From Cryptomeria japonica (Eukaryota > Streptophyta > Pinopsida > Cupressales > Cupressaceae), in assembly GCF_030272615.1 (NCBI RefSeq), contig NC_081412.1, positions 143,818,247-143,882,246 on the forward strand: a DNA stretch of 64,000 nt, given 5' to 3'. The translations under genes and the position numbers were made by a program. The notes under the pieces were generated by a model. That model was given only the letters and a program-made list of their open reading frames with translations, was not told the DNA's origin and ran no database searches. Below are positions 47,987-58,579 of this stretch, one piece after another; within the stretch, counting starts at the first letter, position 1; each line of letters begins with the position of its first letter.

Positions 47987-48041
<55 letters not shown>
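47987..48041. repeat. (CT)n microsatellite
   Basis: About 27 uninterrupted CT units. Confidence 0.98.
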
Positions 48042-48043
<2 letters not shown>

Positions 48044-48730
48044 CAATCTTGTAGAAAATCTTTACCAAATATCCCCAGGATCTTAACTCTCATAGCTGCA
48101 ACTAATACTTCTCTTAAGTTTCTATAATGTCTATTATCTTAAGAGATGAGCCATAATTATTTGTATCACTCTCTTTCTTGTCTTTTGATCTCACACATTG
48201 GTCTTGTTCATTTATGTATCTACTAATTCTCATCTAGTATCTTTGATCTCTAGTAATAGAGGTTTTTATGGGGGTTTGTTTCTATTACATTTCTTTATTT
48301 GATCATTATCTATCTATTTGTGGAGGTGGAAACACAAAATTGGGGGTTTGACTGAGGAAAACCCCTATATGACCCCCAACATTTTCCCCATCTCTATGTG
48401 TGGAAGTGACGAATAGGTCTAGAGAGTGAAAAGATGCATTTTGGTGACTTTTAAAAGTTGTTCTGATTTTTGTCCATACATACTACAACACAGTGCATAG
48501 ATGTCCTGACGAAACACTATTGTTTGAGGATGGGGCTTCCTCCTTTTGATATTTTGATATCTATACTTTTTACTTTTAGCTTCTTTAATTTAGGTTTTTA
48601 TATAATTCTATATTTTTCTAGATATTGAGTATTTCTAGTTCTCATTCATATGTTAGTATAGTTAGAATATCCTTTTAAGCATTTTCTCTCTTAGCTCACC
48701 AAAGTGTTCATTTAGTGAGGTAGTTAAGGG
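48042..48730. other. stretch without a gene
   Basis: Moderately AT-rich. I see no coding frame or LTR border. Confidence 0.6.
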
Positions 48731-48799
48731 TCTTTTGTTCCTTAAGACCTCATCATCTCAGACATAGAAAATCCCTTCCTCTACATATATGAATACATA

Positions 48800-48849
<50 letters not shown>

Positions 48850-48890
48850 AATGTAAATATAAATGTATATGTATATGTATATGTATATGC

Positions 48891-48928
<38 letters not shown>

Positions 48929-49079
48929 CTTTTGTTCCTTAAGACCTCAACATCTCAAGCATAGAAAATCCATTCCTTTACATATATGAATACATATATA
49001 TGTATTTATATGTATAAGAATATGTATATGTATATGTATATGTAAATATAAATACATATGCATACTCATATGCATATGG

Positions 49080-49117
<38 letters not shown>
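48731..49117. repeat. tandem pair of (unique 65 bp + TATATG microsatellite) units
   Basis: Unit 1 is 48731-48927 and unit 2 is 48928-49117. Each opens TCTTTTGTTCCTTAAGACCT, passes ATAGAAAATCC and runs into TATATG repeats. The second array ends where Copia-4 begins. Confidence 0.93.
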
Positions 49118-50344
49118 TGTTAGCAACAATCAAGAGGGAATATTGGGAGGAGGGAGGGAATCAGTCTTCACCAGATCTACAAATCAAACTTCCAAAACAT
49201 AAACTGATAAACCACAACAATAATAGATAAGAAAATTAACAACACAACACCAAGATTTTGATGTGGAAAACCCAGTTAAGGGAAAAATCATGATGGGAAC
49301 CTACCCACAATAAGATGATACTCTACAGTAGTATGTAAGAATATTACAATGGGGAATGCACATGCATCCAGACACACTGCCTAGATCTCACTGCTCAAAA
49401 GATATATGCCTGGAATTAGGGAAGTCTCATTGACTTATAAAATGATTCATACTACAATCTATAATAAATGAACTGCAATGATAACATCTACAAATGCTTT
49501 ATGACAAATCTAGTTAAGCACAGTTGTCTGCCCTGTAACACCAAACTCGTCATAAAACTTCACTAAATGATATATCCTTTTTCTCACATTTACCTCTCTT
49601 TGATAATGCAGATACAATGCCGACACCAAAATTACATAAGTATATCACCTATATATACAAACCATCAACCTTGATAACAAGGTCGGCTAAACCCTCAACC
49701 CTCAACTCATAATTATGAAAATTAAATTACATGATATAAAGGTCGACCACCATACCAATATTATGATTTAAATTACATTTCATGGACCTAATTCAAATTC
49801 CCAAACAATTACATCCACCAAAAAATCCCACCAAGATCAACCGCTACACACTACACCACCGAAAATATCGCATAGCACACAAATTATCACCAATTCAAAA
49901 AAATCACCAAAAAATTGCTCAACGATCAATATGGATCACCAAAAAAAATAGGTTATGATTAGGAAACACCATCAAGTACGTTAGAATCATCTAAGACAAT
50001 TGCACCAATACCACTTTTCAAGTCTTCATTTGTCAATGTCTCAAAGCTCAAGAACACAACCAATCAACAACTGTCATGAAGAAATATAACTTGTGAAGCA
50101 CCAAATCATGAACCATCTAAAATGAAGATACACAAGATCATCCCAAATAATAATCCAAAATCTCAGCATAATATCTGATTACATCATAATATACCAAAGG
50201 GAATACTGATAGAAACCGATAAACAAAGAACTGCAAACTAGATCATAAAATCTTCCCAAAATCACCAGAATAATTCACAGGAATATGTTGACATCAATGA
50301 CAACAAAATATCCTAGCAATAGTAATGAACAACCAAATCCAACA
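49118..50344 (-). repeat. Copia-4 3' LTR
   Basis: TGTTAGCAAC to AATCCAACA, followed by a PPT. It carries the conserved GTGGAAAACCC block near 49264. Confidence 0.85.
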
Positions 50345-50358
50345 ATCTCCCCCTTTGG
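50345..50358 (-). promoter_or_regulatory. Copia-4 polypurine tract
   Basis: Minus-strand CCAAAGGGGGAGAT directly precedes the LTR. Confidence 0.85.
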
Positions 50359-50600
50359 CATTTGTCACAACATATGAATGTGAAAAACAATCAATGCAAA
50401 GAAAGAAGATATCACTAGAAAACTCCCCCTAAGATCATGGTAGATAAAGCAATTTTTTAGATGATCTCTCTCCCCCTTTGATAGCAATGCCAAAGATCAC
50501 CAAAACATAAAATCAAACTATCTCCCCCTAACACAGAGAAACATGAATATTTCTCCAAAACACAGACTACGCCAGCAAAGGAGCAACACCAACTCATCAA
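50359..50600 (-). other. Copia-4 3' untranslated region
   Basis: No gene. Extra purine tracts on the minus strand are seen, as in Copia-1 and -2. Confidence 0.65.
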
Positions 50601-53397
50601 TCCAAATAAAAGAGTAAGGATCTTAATTCCAATGGATCGATGCAACTTAATTCATCTAGTTTTCATCAAGGGTTAGTAAAAATTGTTAGACAGTTCAAAT
50701 AACTGGAAGACAACTAAGAGTGGGGGGTGAATCAGTTATCACAGATTACTAGAACCATTAGAAATTAAAAATTTTATACCATAACCCAAAACATTTATAC
50801 CAGAATGCTTAAATCAAATACTGGAATAGTAGTTAAACCAATTAAGCATAAACAATAATCACATAATAAATACTATCCACATAACACCAAGATTTATACG
50901 TGAAAAACCTTGTAAAGGGAAAAACATGCTGGGAAGCCTACCCACAGTCAGATAATATTTTTGTAGTAAGTATGTAAATTACAATTGAGGAGCATGCACT
51001 TGCAGGAAGGCCGACGACCTAGAGCGCACTTCTCATCACAAAAGGAGTCTCACTGAATACATAAAAATCTAGAACACAATATGGAGAAGTGTTTGAACTA
51101 CAAAGATATCATCTCCTATGCCTAAGTACAATTCCAATTAAGCTCAATACCAGAGGACTAAATCCTCTTATATAAACCCAATTCAATCTCTAATGATTGA
51201 CCAAATCATCTGCCTTAATGATATGACATTATTCACACATTACATATCCATATCCCATTCCCTTGATCTCTTTCATATGATCTACAATGAGACCTTACAA
51301 CTATATATACAAACCCTCGACCATAAAAAATTAGGTCAACCACCAGATAATAAACCAATTACATAATTACAAAACATGTTGGCCTTAAACTAAAAAAAAT
51401 ATCCAACACATAAGACATCTTGGAAACACATCGAGAGGTCTAATCCACATGTTACATTAAGTTGGTCCATAACCTAGATCAACTGGGACCCAATATAGGT
51501 CCAGACACTAAAGAAATGATCTCCATCTACCAAGTCTCGAACATGATCATCGATAACATCCTGAAAGTCCACCAGAAACTACACCAACACCAACACCACT
51601 TATGTAATTTATCAAAGATCTTCATCGAAATCTATGTCGTTGAAACCCTCACCAGAACTAGAAGCCAAGCTTCCAAGCAATCGGGATAGCATCCAATCAC
51701 CAGACCAAAACCAACTTACTAAATATGAACATGAGTATCACGAATAAGCCATTTCCATAACCAAACCATACCGAAGCTTACCAGATTATGTTGGATCCAG
51801 ACTAACTAGAAACCACTCATCCTACCGAGACTAGAAGGGTGTCAGTAAAGAATCCAAACAACTAGTGTTGACATCAATGAAAAAACATCAATGCAGCACA
51901 TAATCAATTCTACCAAATGGCCAACAAAAATATCAATAATTTTTTCCTTTGTAGATACATATTCCAACTTCACCTTTTGTCCATCGACTTTCTCTCTCAA
52001 GTAATTATATTTGATTGATATATGCTTAGTCTTTGAATGTTGCGCCAAATTTTTGGACATGTTTATTGCATTGGAATTATCACAGTATATAATAGTAGGC
52101 TCATCATAAATAACTCTTATATCTTTCAAAATTTGCTTCATCCATTCTATCTGAGTGAAATTACTAGCAACAACAATGTACTCATCTTGAATAGTAGATA
52201 AAGATACTAAATCCTATTTCTTGTTGGCCCATGAAATCAAATTCTTACCTAAAAATAATTCTCCACCAGTAGTACTCTTTTGGTCATCAACATCACCTGC
52301 CCAATCTATGTCAGTATAAGGACATAACATAAAATCATCATTCTTTAGATACCATAAACCATAATCTTCAGTTCCCTTAAGATATCTGAATATTCTTTTA
52401 ACAATAGTAACATGACTCTCTTTTGGATCAACTTGATATCTAGCTGCCATACACACAACATGCATAATTTCAGGCCTAGTTTGAGTAAGATATAACAGTT
52501 CACCAACCATAGATCTGTACAAACTCTGATTAAGTTTAGGAGATTAATCATTTTTTAGACAATTAACAACTAGTCACCATAAGAGTTCCAACCGGTTTGG
52601 AATCATCTAATCCAAACTTCTTCAACAATTCATTCACATACTTAGTTTGAAATATAAAGATACCTTTTCTTGTCTGAGCAATCTACAAACCTAAGAAAAA
52701 TTTCATCTCACCAATTCATAGACATCTCAAATTCCTTTTACATGTCATTGAAAAATTTCATACTCATATCATCATCACCACCAAAAATAATATCATCAAT
52801 AAAGACTTCAACAATCAAAATATTGTTATTTTTTATTTTAAAGTACATGTTACCTTTAGCAACACCTTTGACAAATCCCAATTTTAGCAAGTATTTATCT
52901 AATCTAGCATACCAGGCTCTAGGGACTTGTTTCAAACCATAAAGTGTTTTCTTCAACTTACATACCATGTCTCCATCATCTGATAGTAAAAATCCATTAG
53001 GTTGTTCAATGTAGGCTTCTTCTTCTAGATCACCATTCAAAAATGTATATTTGATATCAATTTGATATACTTTGAAATCTTTATAAGCAACATAAGCAAG
53101 CAACAATCTAACAACTTCAATTCTGGCAACCAGAGCAAAAGTTTCTTCATAATCAATCCCTTCTTGTTGTGAATATCCTTTGTAGAATAGTTTGGCTTTA
53201 TTTCTGACTACTTCACTTGCTTCATTAAATTTGTTCCTAGAAACCCATTTAGTACCAATAAAAATTTTATCCTTAGGTCTAGGTACAAGTTCCCAAGTAT
53301 TGTTCTTTTCAATCTGATCTAACTCTTCTTCCATGGCTCTAATCCAATTATTATCTTTACAAGCTTCAACATATTTAGGTTCAACTTTAGAAATCAA
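50601..53397 (-). pseudogene. Copia-4 reverse transcriptase and RNase H, split by a solo LTR
   Basis: RT starts [18 protein letters not shown] and runs through GLKQVPRAWYARLDKYLL and FIDDIIFGGDD (52738-53397). A decayed stretch separates it from TQTRPEIMHVVCMAARY and CPYTDIDWAGDVDDQKSTTG (52214-52522). RNase H continues IYCDNSNAINMSKN and VSTKEKIIDIF and is then cut at 51927. The next codons, reading TNP**KLDEL, are found beyond the solo LTR at about 50640-50680. This shows that the interruption was an insertion into Copia-4. Nonsense and frameshift changes make it inactive. Confidence 0.92.
50684..51926 (-). mobile_element. solo Copia LTR inserted in Copia-4 RNase H
   Basis: 1243 bp, TGTTAGACAG to GGCCAACA, flanked by perfect 5-bp duplications AAAAT (50679-50683 and 51927-51931). 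It has the shared U5 motif at 50716-50735. The RNase H reading frame is continuous across the empty site. Confidence 0.95.
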
Positions 53398-53494
53398 ACA
53401 TATTTCTTATGCAACTAACCTTCTTCTAGTCATCACCAATAATATGATTCTCATAATGATTCAATCTTACATACCTCAAAGTCTTCTGGTTATT

Positions 53495-54299
53495 CTAATT
53501 TTCAAACTCAGGCTCATGAACATCCTCACCGGTAGCAACAACGGTCTCTATCTCTACCAGATCATTATGCTTAGGTTCTTTAGGCTGAATAGGAGCTAAA
53601 ACAACATGTTGACCTTCATCATAAGCTTTGATCTCCTTCCCAAGGTTTTCATCCCCCTTCACACTTGTACTCTCAACTATCTTTCTCAGTCTCTTGTTAT
53701 AACACCAATAGGCTTTGCTATTTGTAGAATATCCCAAGAAGATACCTTCATCACTTCTAGCATCAAACTTCCCAATATCCTCATCTCTCTTGATATAACA
53801 TTTGCTACCAAAAACTTTTAAATATTTCATAGTAGGAACATGACCAAACCAAAGCTCATAAGGAGTCTTACCGGTGTCACCTTTGATATGAACTCTTTTG
53901 AATGTATAGACTGTAGTGCTAATAGCTTCTCTCCAATAAACCTTCAAAACATTCCCTTCAATCAACATGGTTCTTGTGACATCTAAAACAATACAATTAT
54001 TCTTTTCAATAATTCCATCTATTGTGGGGTCCTAGGAGCAGATAAATGTCTTCTAATTCCATGCATTTCATAAAAAGAATTAAATTCACCGGAACAAAAT
54101 TATCCACCTTTGTCAGATATCAGACAATTCAACTTCAATCCAGACTCAGTTTCAACTTTATCTTTGAATATATTAGATTTCTCAAATGCTTCTGATTTTT
54201 CCTTCAAAAAGACAACCCATGTCATTCTGGAATAATCATCAATTAGTAACATAAAGTATCCATCACCTTGCATACTTCTAACATTTGTAGGTCCACATA
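53495..54299 (-). pseudogene. Copia-4 integrase
   Basis: The core from LCGPTNVRSMQGDGYFM through IDDYSRMTWVVFLKEKSE to LISDKGG, which keeps the second Asp, is readable at 54100-54299. After a decayed part with PQ-NG-like sequence it goes on with VYWREAISTTVYTFKRVHIK, TPYELWFG and YLKVFGSKCYIKRDEDIGKF (53495-53968). The first catalytic Asp and everything upstream are lost at the border with the next element. It belongs with the RT downstream, same strand. Confidence 0.85.
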
Positions 54300-55219
54300 G
54301 GTTATTGGAATCTAAGAACACTAAGAGGGGGGCTGAATCAGTGTTCTACCAATTAGAGTAATTTTAACCTTATTAATAAATCCACTTATTAATTGGTATG
54401 CATAAAAGAAAGTAACAAGTAATATCAATGCAACCACATGAATCAACAGCATAACACATATATTTATATGTGGAAAACCTCAAAGAGGAAAAACCACGAT
54501 GGTATTGATGACCCATAATATCTATCCATTGGCCAAATGAATAAATGTTACAAGAGGGGCTTGAACATACAGGAAGATATACTTCCTAGAGCACACTGCT
54601 CATCACAAAAGGAGCTTCACTGACAAATCCAAATACTAGATTACAAACAAAAACTGAACTCAAAATGTGCCTCTGCTATACTGGATGAGTTTCAGATAAA
54701 GCACTGTCTGTATTGGTTAAACTATAACCTCCCTTACTGGTATCTTAGATCGCCTCCCAATCCTCTAGACCAATAATCAAGACCGATTGTCGATCTTTAC
54801 ATTTCCATTCTATCGCTCAAGATAACATCACAAATCCTTTCACATAACCTATCTTCCATATATCCACATCATTGTCATCATACTAAATGCCCTAACTCAA
54901 ACTAGCTTATATACCCATTTACATGAATAAACACAAATGCCTTAGGTCGGCTTACAAACATATCACAAAAGATAAGACACATGTCGGCCCAAATAAAATA
55001 TAAACATAAAATAATATGATCTTTGCCACTTCCACGCTTTCTGAATCAATCTCCTATGTCAGCCTTAGAATACCAGTTCTAAGTTTTTTGGTTATATGCA
55101 TGTCGGTTCCCTAAATGCTGGTGTAGTGAATGTCGGTTACCTTGATTGTCAGATCTCCTATGAAGTGTGTTGCCAAAAATGACAACACTTATAACCCAGA
55201 TGAGTGTCAATTACCAACA
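54300..55219 (-). repeat. 3' LTR of the non-gag/pol element
   Basis: The first base pair is GG where TG is expected; it ends ATTACCAACA before a PPT. The U5 motif (AAGAGGGGGG, CTGAATCAGTG) at 54322-54343 and the GTGGAAAACC block near 54471 tie it to the same LTR superfamily as Copia-1, -2 and -4. Confidence 0.75.
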
Positions 55220-55232
55220 ATCTCCCCTTTTT
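55220..55232 (-). promoter_or_regulatory. polypurine tract of the non-gag/pol element
   Basis: Minus-strand AAAAAGGGGAGAT directly before the LTR. Confidence 0.75.
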
Positions 55233-55625
55233 TCATTGGTGACAACACTCATGTGAAAAATGAATCGTTGAAGTGTTATACCGGTTCCCATCCAAAAACT
55301 AATCTCAGAAGACTACTCCCCCTGAGCTATGCATTACTTCTTATGTCCCTAGACATTTTTCACATCCACTTCTCCCCCTTTGAAAATAATACCAAAGACA
55401 GGGGCAAAAAGAATAAGAAATGAAATTTTGTTCAAACCAAAATGTGATTACTAGATCTAGATATACTTGAAAATATCCAGATAGGCACCCTTCAAAAATA
55501 CTAAATAAGTATCCCAGCCAGATTTTAAAGTTCCCAAAATAGATAGAAACCCATTTAGAATGTAAACGTGAATTTCTTCCTCTATTAGGGTTGCTAGTGT
55601 GGGCAAACTCATATGTTCCATACAT

Positions 55626-58040
55626 TCCTACTTATGAAGTAACAAAGTATTTAGCCAGGGACTTACTAAACCTCTCAACTCTCTAGTCCGCCGGATTAAC
55701 TTGTCTTTTTCTTTATCCAGGGCTGAAATTTTAGACTCTAAAAGAAAAAGCTAACTATCAACCATGTTGGTCAATGATTCAGTACCATCAAAACTTGCCA
55801 CAAGTTGTTCCAACTTGTCCTTATCCTCCTTAACCTTTTTATCTAGGTGTGTTGTTAGTTTTGTTGTGTTAGTGCAAGACCAGTATATTCGACTACATTG
55901 ATGAAGAGCCTCATCAATCTTTGTCATCTCATTTGTCAGCTTAGCCTTATCGGATCTGATCACGTTATCACAGGTGACCTTCCTATCTTCATTATACCTT
56001 TCCACTAACTATTGGTTTGACACTTGTTGAAGAGTTTTATACTCTTTGGCAATTTGCTCAATCAAACCTTTCAACTTACCAGATGGACTAGCTACCTAAT
56101 CAATCTTGCATTCTGGTGCAAGCTGCTACAAAATAGGAATATCTTTCTTAATAACTTGCTTATCTTGTGACCCTTCCTTCTTTAATTTCTGAGTTGCAAC
56201 AAACAACAATTCAAAACTGCTCAGCAACTCAATTTTCTTATTTCCAAGACGACCAAAATCTTCTTGACTAGATGAGTCAAGTTTCAACAATGAGGGACCA
56301 ACAGCTGGTGAAGGTATCGGTACCCAGACCCCAATCTTATCGACCTGACCTTCAACCTTCTAATCTACTTTATTCTTTACCTCCTTAGCACTAGTGGCTT
56401 TGCCACTTAGTGCAATTATTTCCACTGCCTCAACCTCATGAATTTCAACTATATCAACATCAATTACTGGAGGATTATCTACTGATTTATTGATCTCAAC
56501 ATCCTATACAAGTATAACTACCGGAGGAATGTCCTCAGATGTTCTTCATTCCAAAACTGGTGGATCTCCACCTAGTACACCTTTACCTTTAGCATCAACT
56601 GAGATGTCTAGAATGTAAGACTTGGGCAGAATATCTAGTGATGTAAAGAAACTTAGTTTATCCACAAAGAATTTAACCCAAGCCTCATGAGTTTCCTTCA
56701 CAATTTCATTTACTCTCCCCACCATAAGACTTATATGTCGGTGTCTACTTCGGATAATTATTTTATTAGAAAACTCTAGACACTCTTGCATCTCTTCATT
56801 AGTTATAGCACCACAAATAGTTAGCAATTCCTGAATCTTAATATACTTATCCTCCTCAATAGCTGATAACCTCCTAGCATCTAACTTATTATAAAAATAT
56901 GTTGGTAATTGAGTCTTAATTTCAAGTAAATCTTTCTTATATATGTCTAAATATAACAAAACTAATTCTTCAATCTCCTTTTGTTCCTTATCATCCATAT
57001 CACCATAATAGTGTTGTATGTTACTTAAAATACCATCCTTTATGATCTGATCAATCAATTTAGCAATAGAAAAAGGAGCAATAACCTTTACACTTTTACT
57101 AGATTCAATAGCAATATCTAAATCTGACTTCTTCTTCTTACCAGGGGTGGGAGAAAACTCCTTGGTTAGTTTTCTTTTCTCCGTAGGCTTCCTCACCTTC
57201 GAAACTTTCTTCTGAGCTGTCGAAGGAGTGACTATGTATTTTTGTAGCTTCCCTTCCTCGGGCTTCTTTCTTTGAATCCTCATATAGATCTTAGGAATCT
57301 TCAAGATTTCTTCCTCAATCTCAGAACCAGATTCAACATGAGCAATGAATGTTTCTAGTTTATTCCTCTTAAATAAATCCTTATTGATTCCTATTGCCAG
57401 AGAAGCCTGAACAACTGCCAGACGAGATGTCTCTACCAAACCAATGATTTGATTGATTTCAAAGGATATCTTTTGGACAACCTGTCGAAAATTATTTATT
57501 TGTCCTTCCCTTTTCTTATTTCTGAAACCATTCTTCACCTCATATTCCTTGTGCTTAGTTGTACCAATTTTTTTCTTCCTCTCATCAACTGAGGGATATA
57601 TAAGCATCTTGGCATAAAGGTCCAAGATCTGTGCATCAACCTCAAGCCCATCTTAGTAACCCAGATAGTCCTAGGTTGCACTGCTTCCATCAAAGTTTCA
57701 TCCTTTTTCACCATGAGGGATATGTCGGTAGAGTATTTATCAACAATATTCTTAGGGATCCTTTCCCTCTTCTTCATAGCTTTCTGAAATGCCTTAAAAA
57801 AACCCCACAAAATGGATTCTTTGTCTTGTCCCAAGTTTCTCAATCCATCCTTGATATTTTTACCTACTAGTATATCAAAGGCCCATTGCCTCTTACCGGA
57901 TCCTAGTATCTCATTCAAAAAGAAAAGAATCAAGCAGACAATGAGATTTCCATACTAGTATGTACCTTTCTTATTATTGATGATTGTTTTGACAAACCTG
58001 CCAATAGTCAGATAGCCAATGTGAACACTCACCACCTCTC
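55626..58040 (-). pseudogene. long element-borne reading frame, unrecognised product
   Basis: The frame from 57625 to about 55626 is continuous apart from nonsense codons (for example TGA just after GGDPPVLE, TAG at VD*KVEG and SNQ*LVE), most fitting Gln or Arg changed by one transition. One frameshift near 57600 joins it to the upstream part. The N-terminal part has IGYLTIGRFVKTIINNKKGT and LILFFLNEILGSGKRQWAFD. The middle is basic (KKVSKVRKPTEKRK, PGKKKKSDLD) and the C-terminal part is helix-rich and acidic, probably coiled coil. I know no function. The layout (globular, charged, coiled coil) resembles the LINE extra frame and the frame at 58580-60900. Domain search would be needed to name it. 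Confidence 0.6.
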
Positions 58041-58200
58041 CTGAAAAGTAATAAGTTTAGGAAAACTAATTACTCCAAGGTCTCTATAGTCGGGTCATGA
58101 CGGTGATGCACAACCCAATTTTTGATGTGGTTGTACCTATTAAGAGGGCTTGCTGGTTGAAACTAAATCCTAATGATCGTTAAAGGCTTAACTTCCTTTT

Positions 58201-58579
58201 TTTTGTATTTTATGATATAAACTTCTCTAGAAAATAAAGTGTGAAGAGTAAAGAAACAAGAAAACAACATTGAAACCAATTCAGTAACAACTTAACAAAC
58301 TAATCAATTAGTTTCCTGCAATCCAACATTATCAAATTTTATCCAAATTAGCATTCAACAACGGACCTCTAGTAAACCTACAAAATCACCAACTCCACAT
58401 ACTTATGGAAATAAAATCATCAATAATATCATCTACCACAATAATTCTTATACACCACTTACGTGCACAATATGATTCATAAAGCAATAGATAGAAGATC
58501 AAACCATGTTGCTAATTCCAAATAATAGATATTACCAGATTACACAGACCAATTTTGTAGAATATAAACATAGATCAGA
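58201..58579. other. stretch without a gene
   Basis: AT-rich. The border between the two long-frame elements probably lies here, but I cannot see an LTR end. Confidence 0.5.

Larger units (their letters stand above)
49118..54299 (-). mobile_element. Copia-4, minus strand, 3' portion
   Basis: 3' LTR, PPT, RNase H, RT and most of integrase are present. The upstream part is cut at 54299 by another LTR element. A solo LTR is inserted in RNase H. The LTR begins exactly at the end of a TATATG array. No second LTR is found in the window. Confidence 0.88.
54300..58200 (-). mobile_element. LTR element with a long non-gag/pol reading frame, 5' end not found
   Basis: A Copia-style LTR (54300-55219) and PPT (55220-55232) are followed on the minus strand by a roughly 800-codon frame unrelated to gag, protease, integrase or RT. 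No matching 5' LTR is visible to the right. It may be a non-autonomous element mobilised by Copia proteins (inference). Confidence 0.6.

Noticed and set aside
47413-49129. Open frames rich in Ile, Tyr, Cys and His
   Set aside because: Translations of CA, TG and TATATG repeats.
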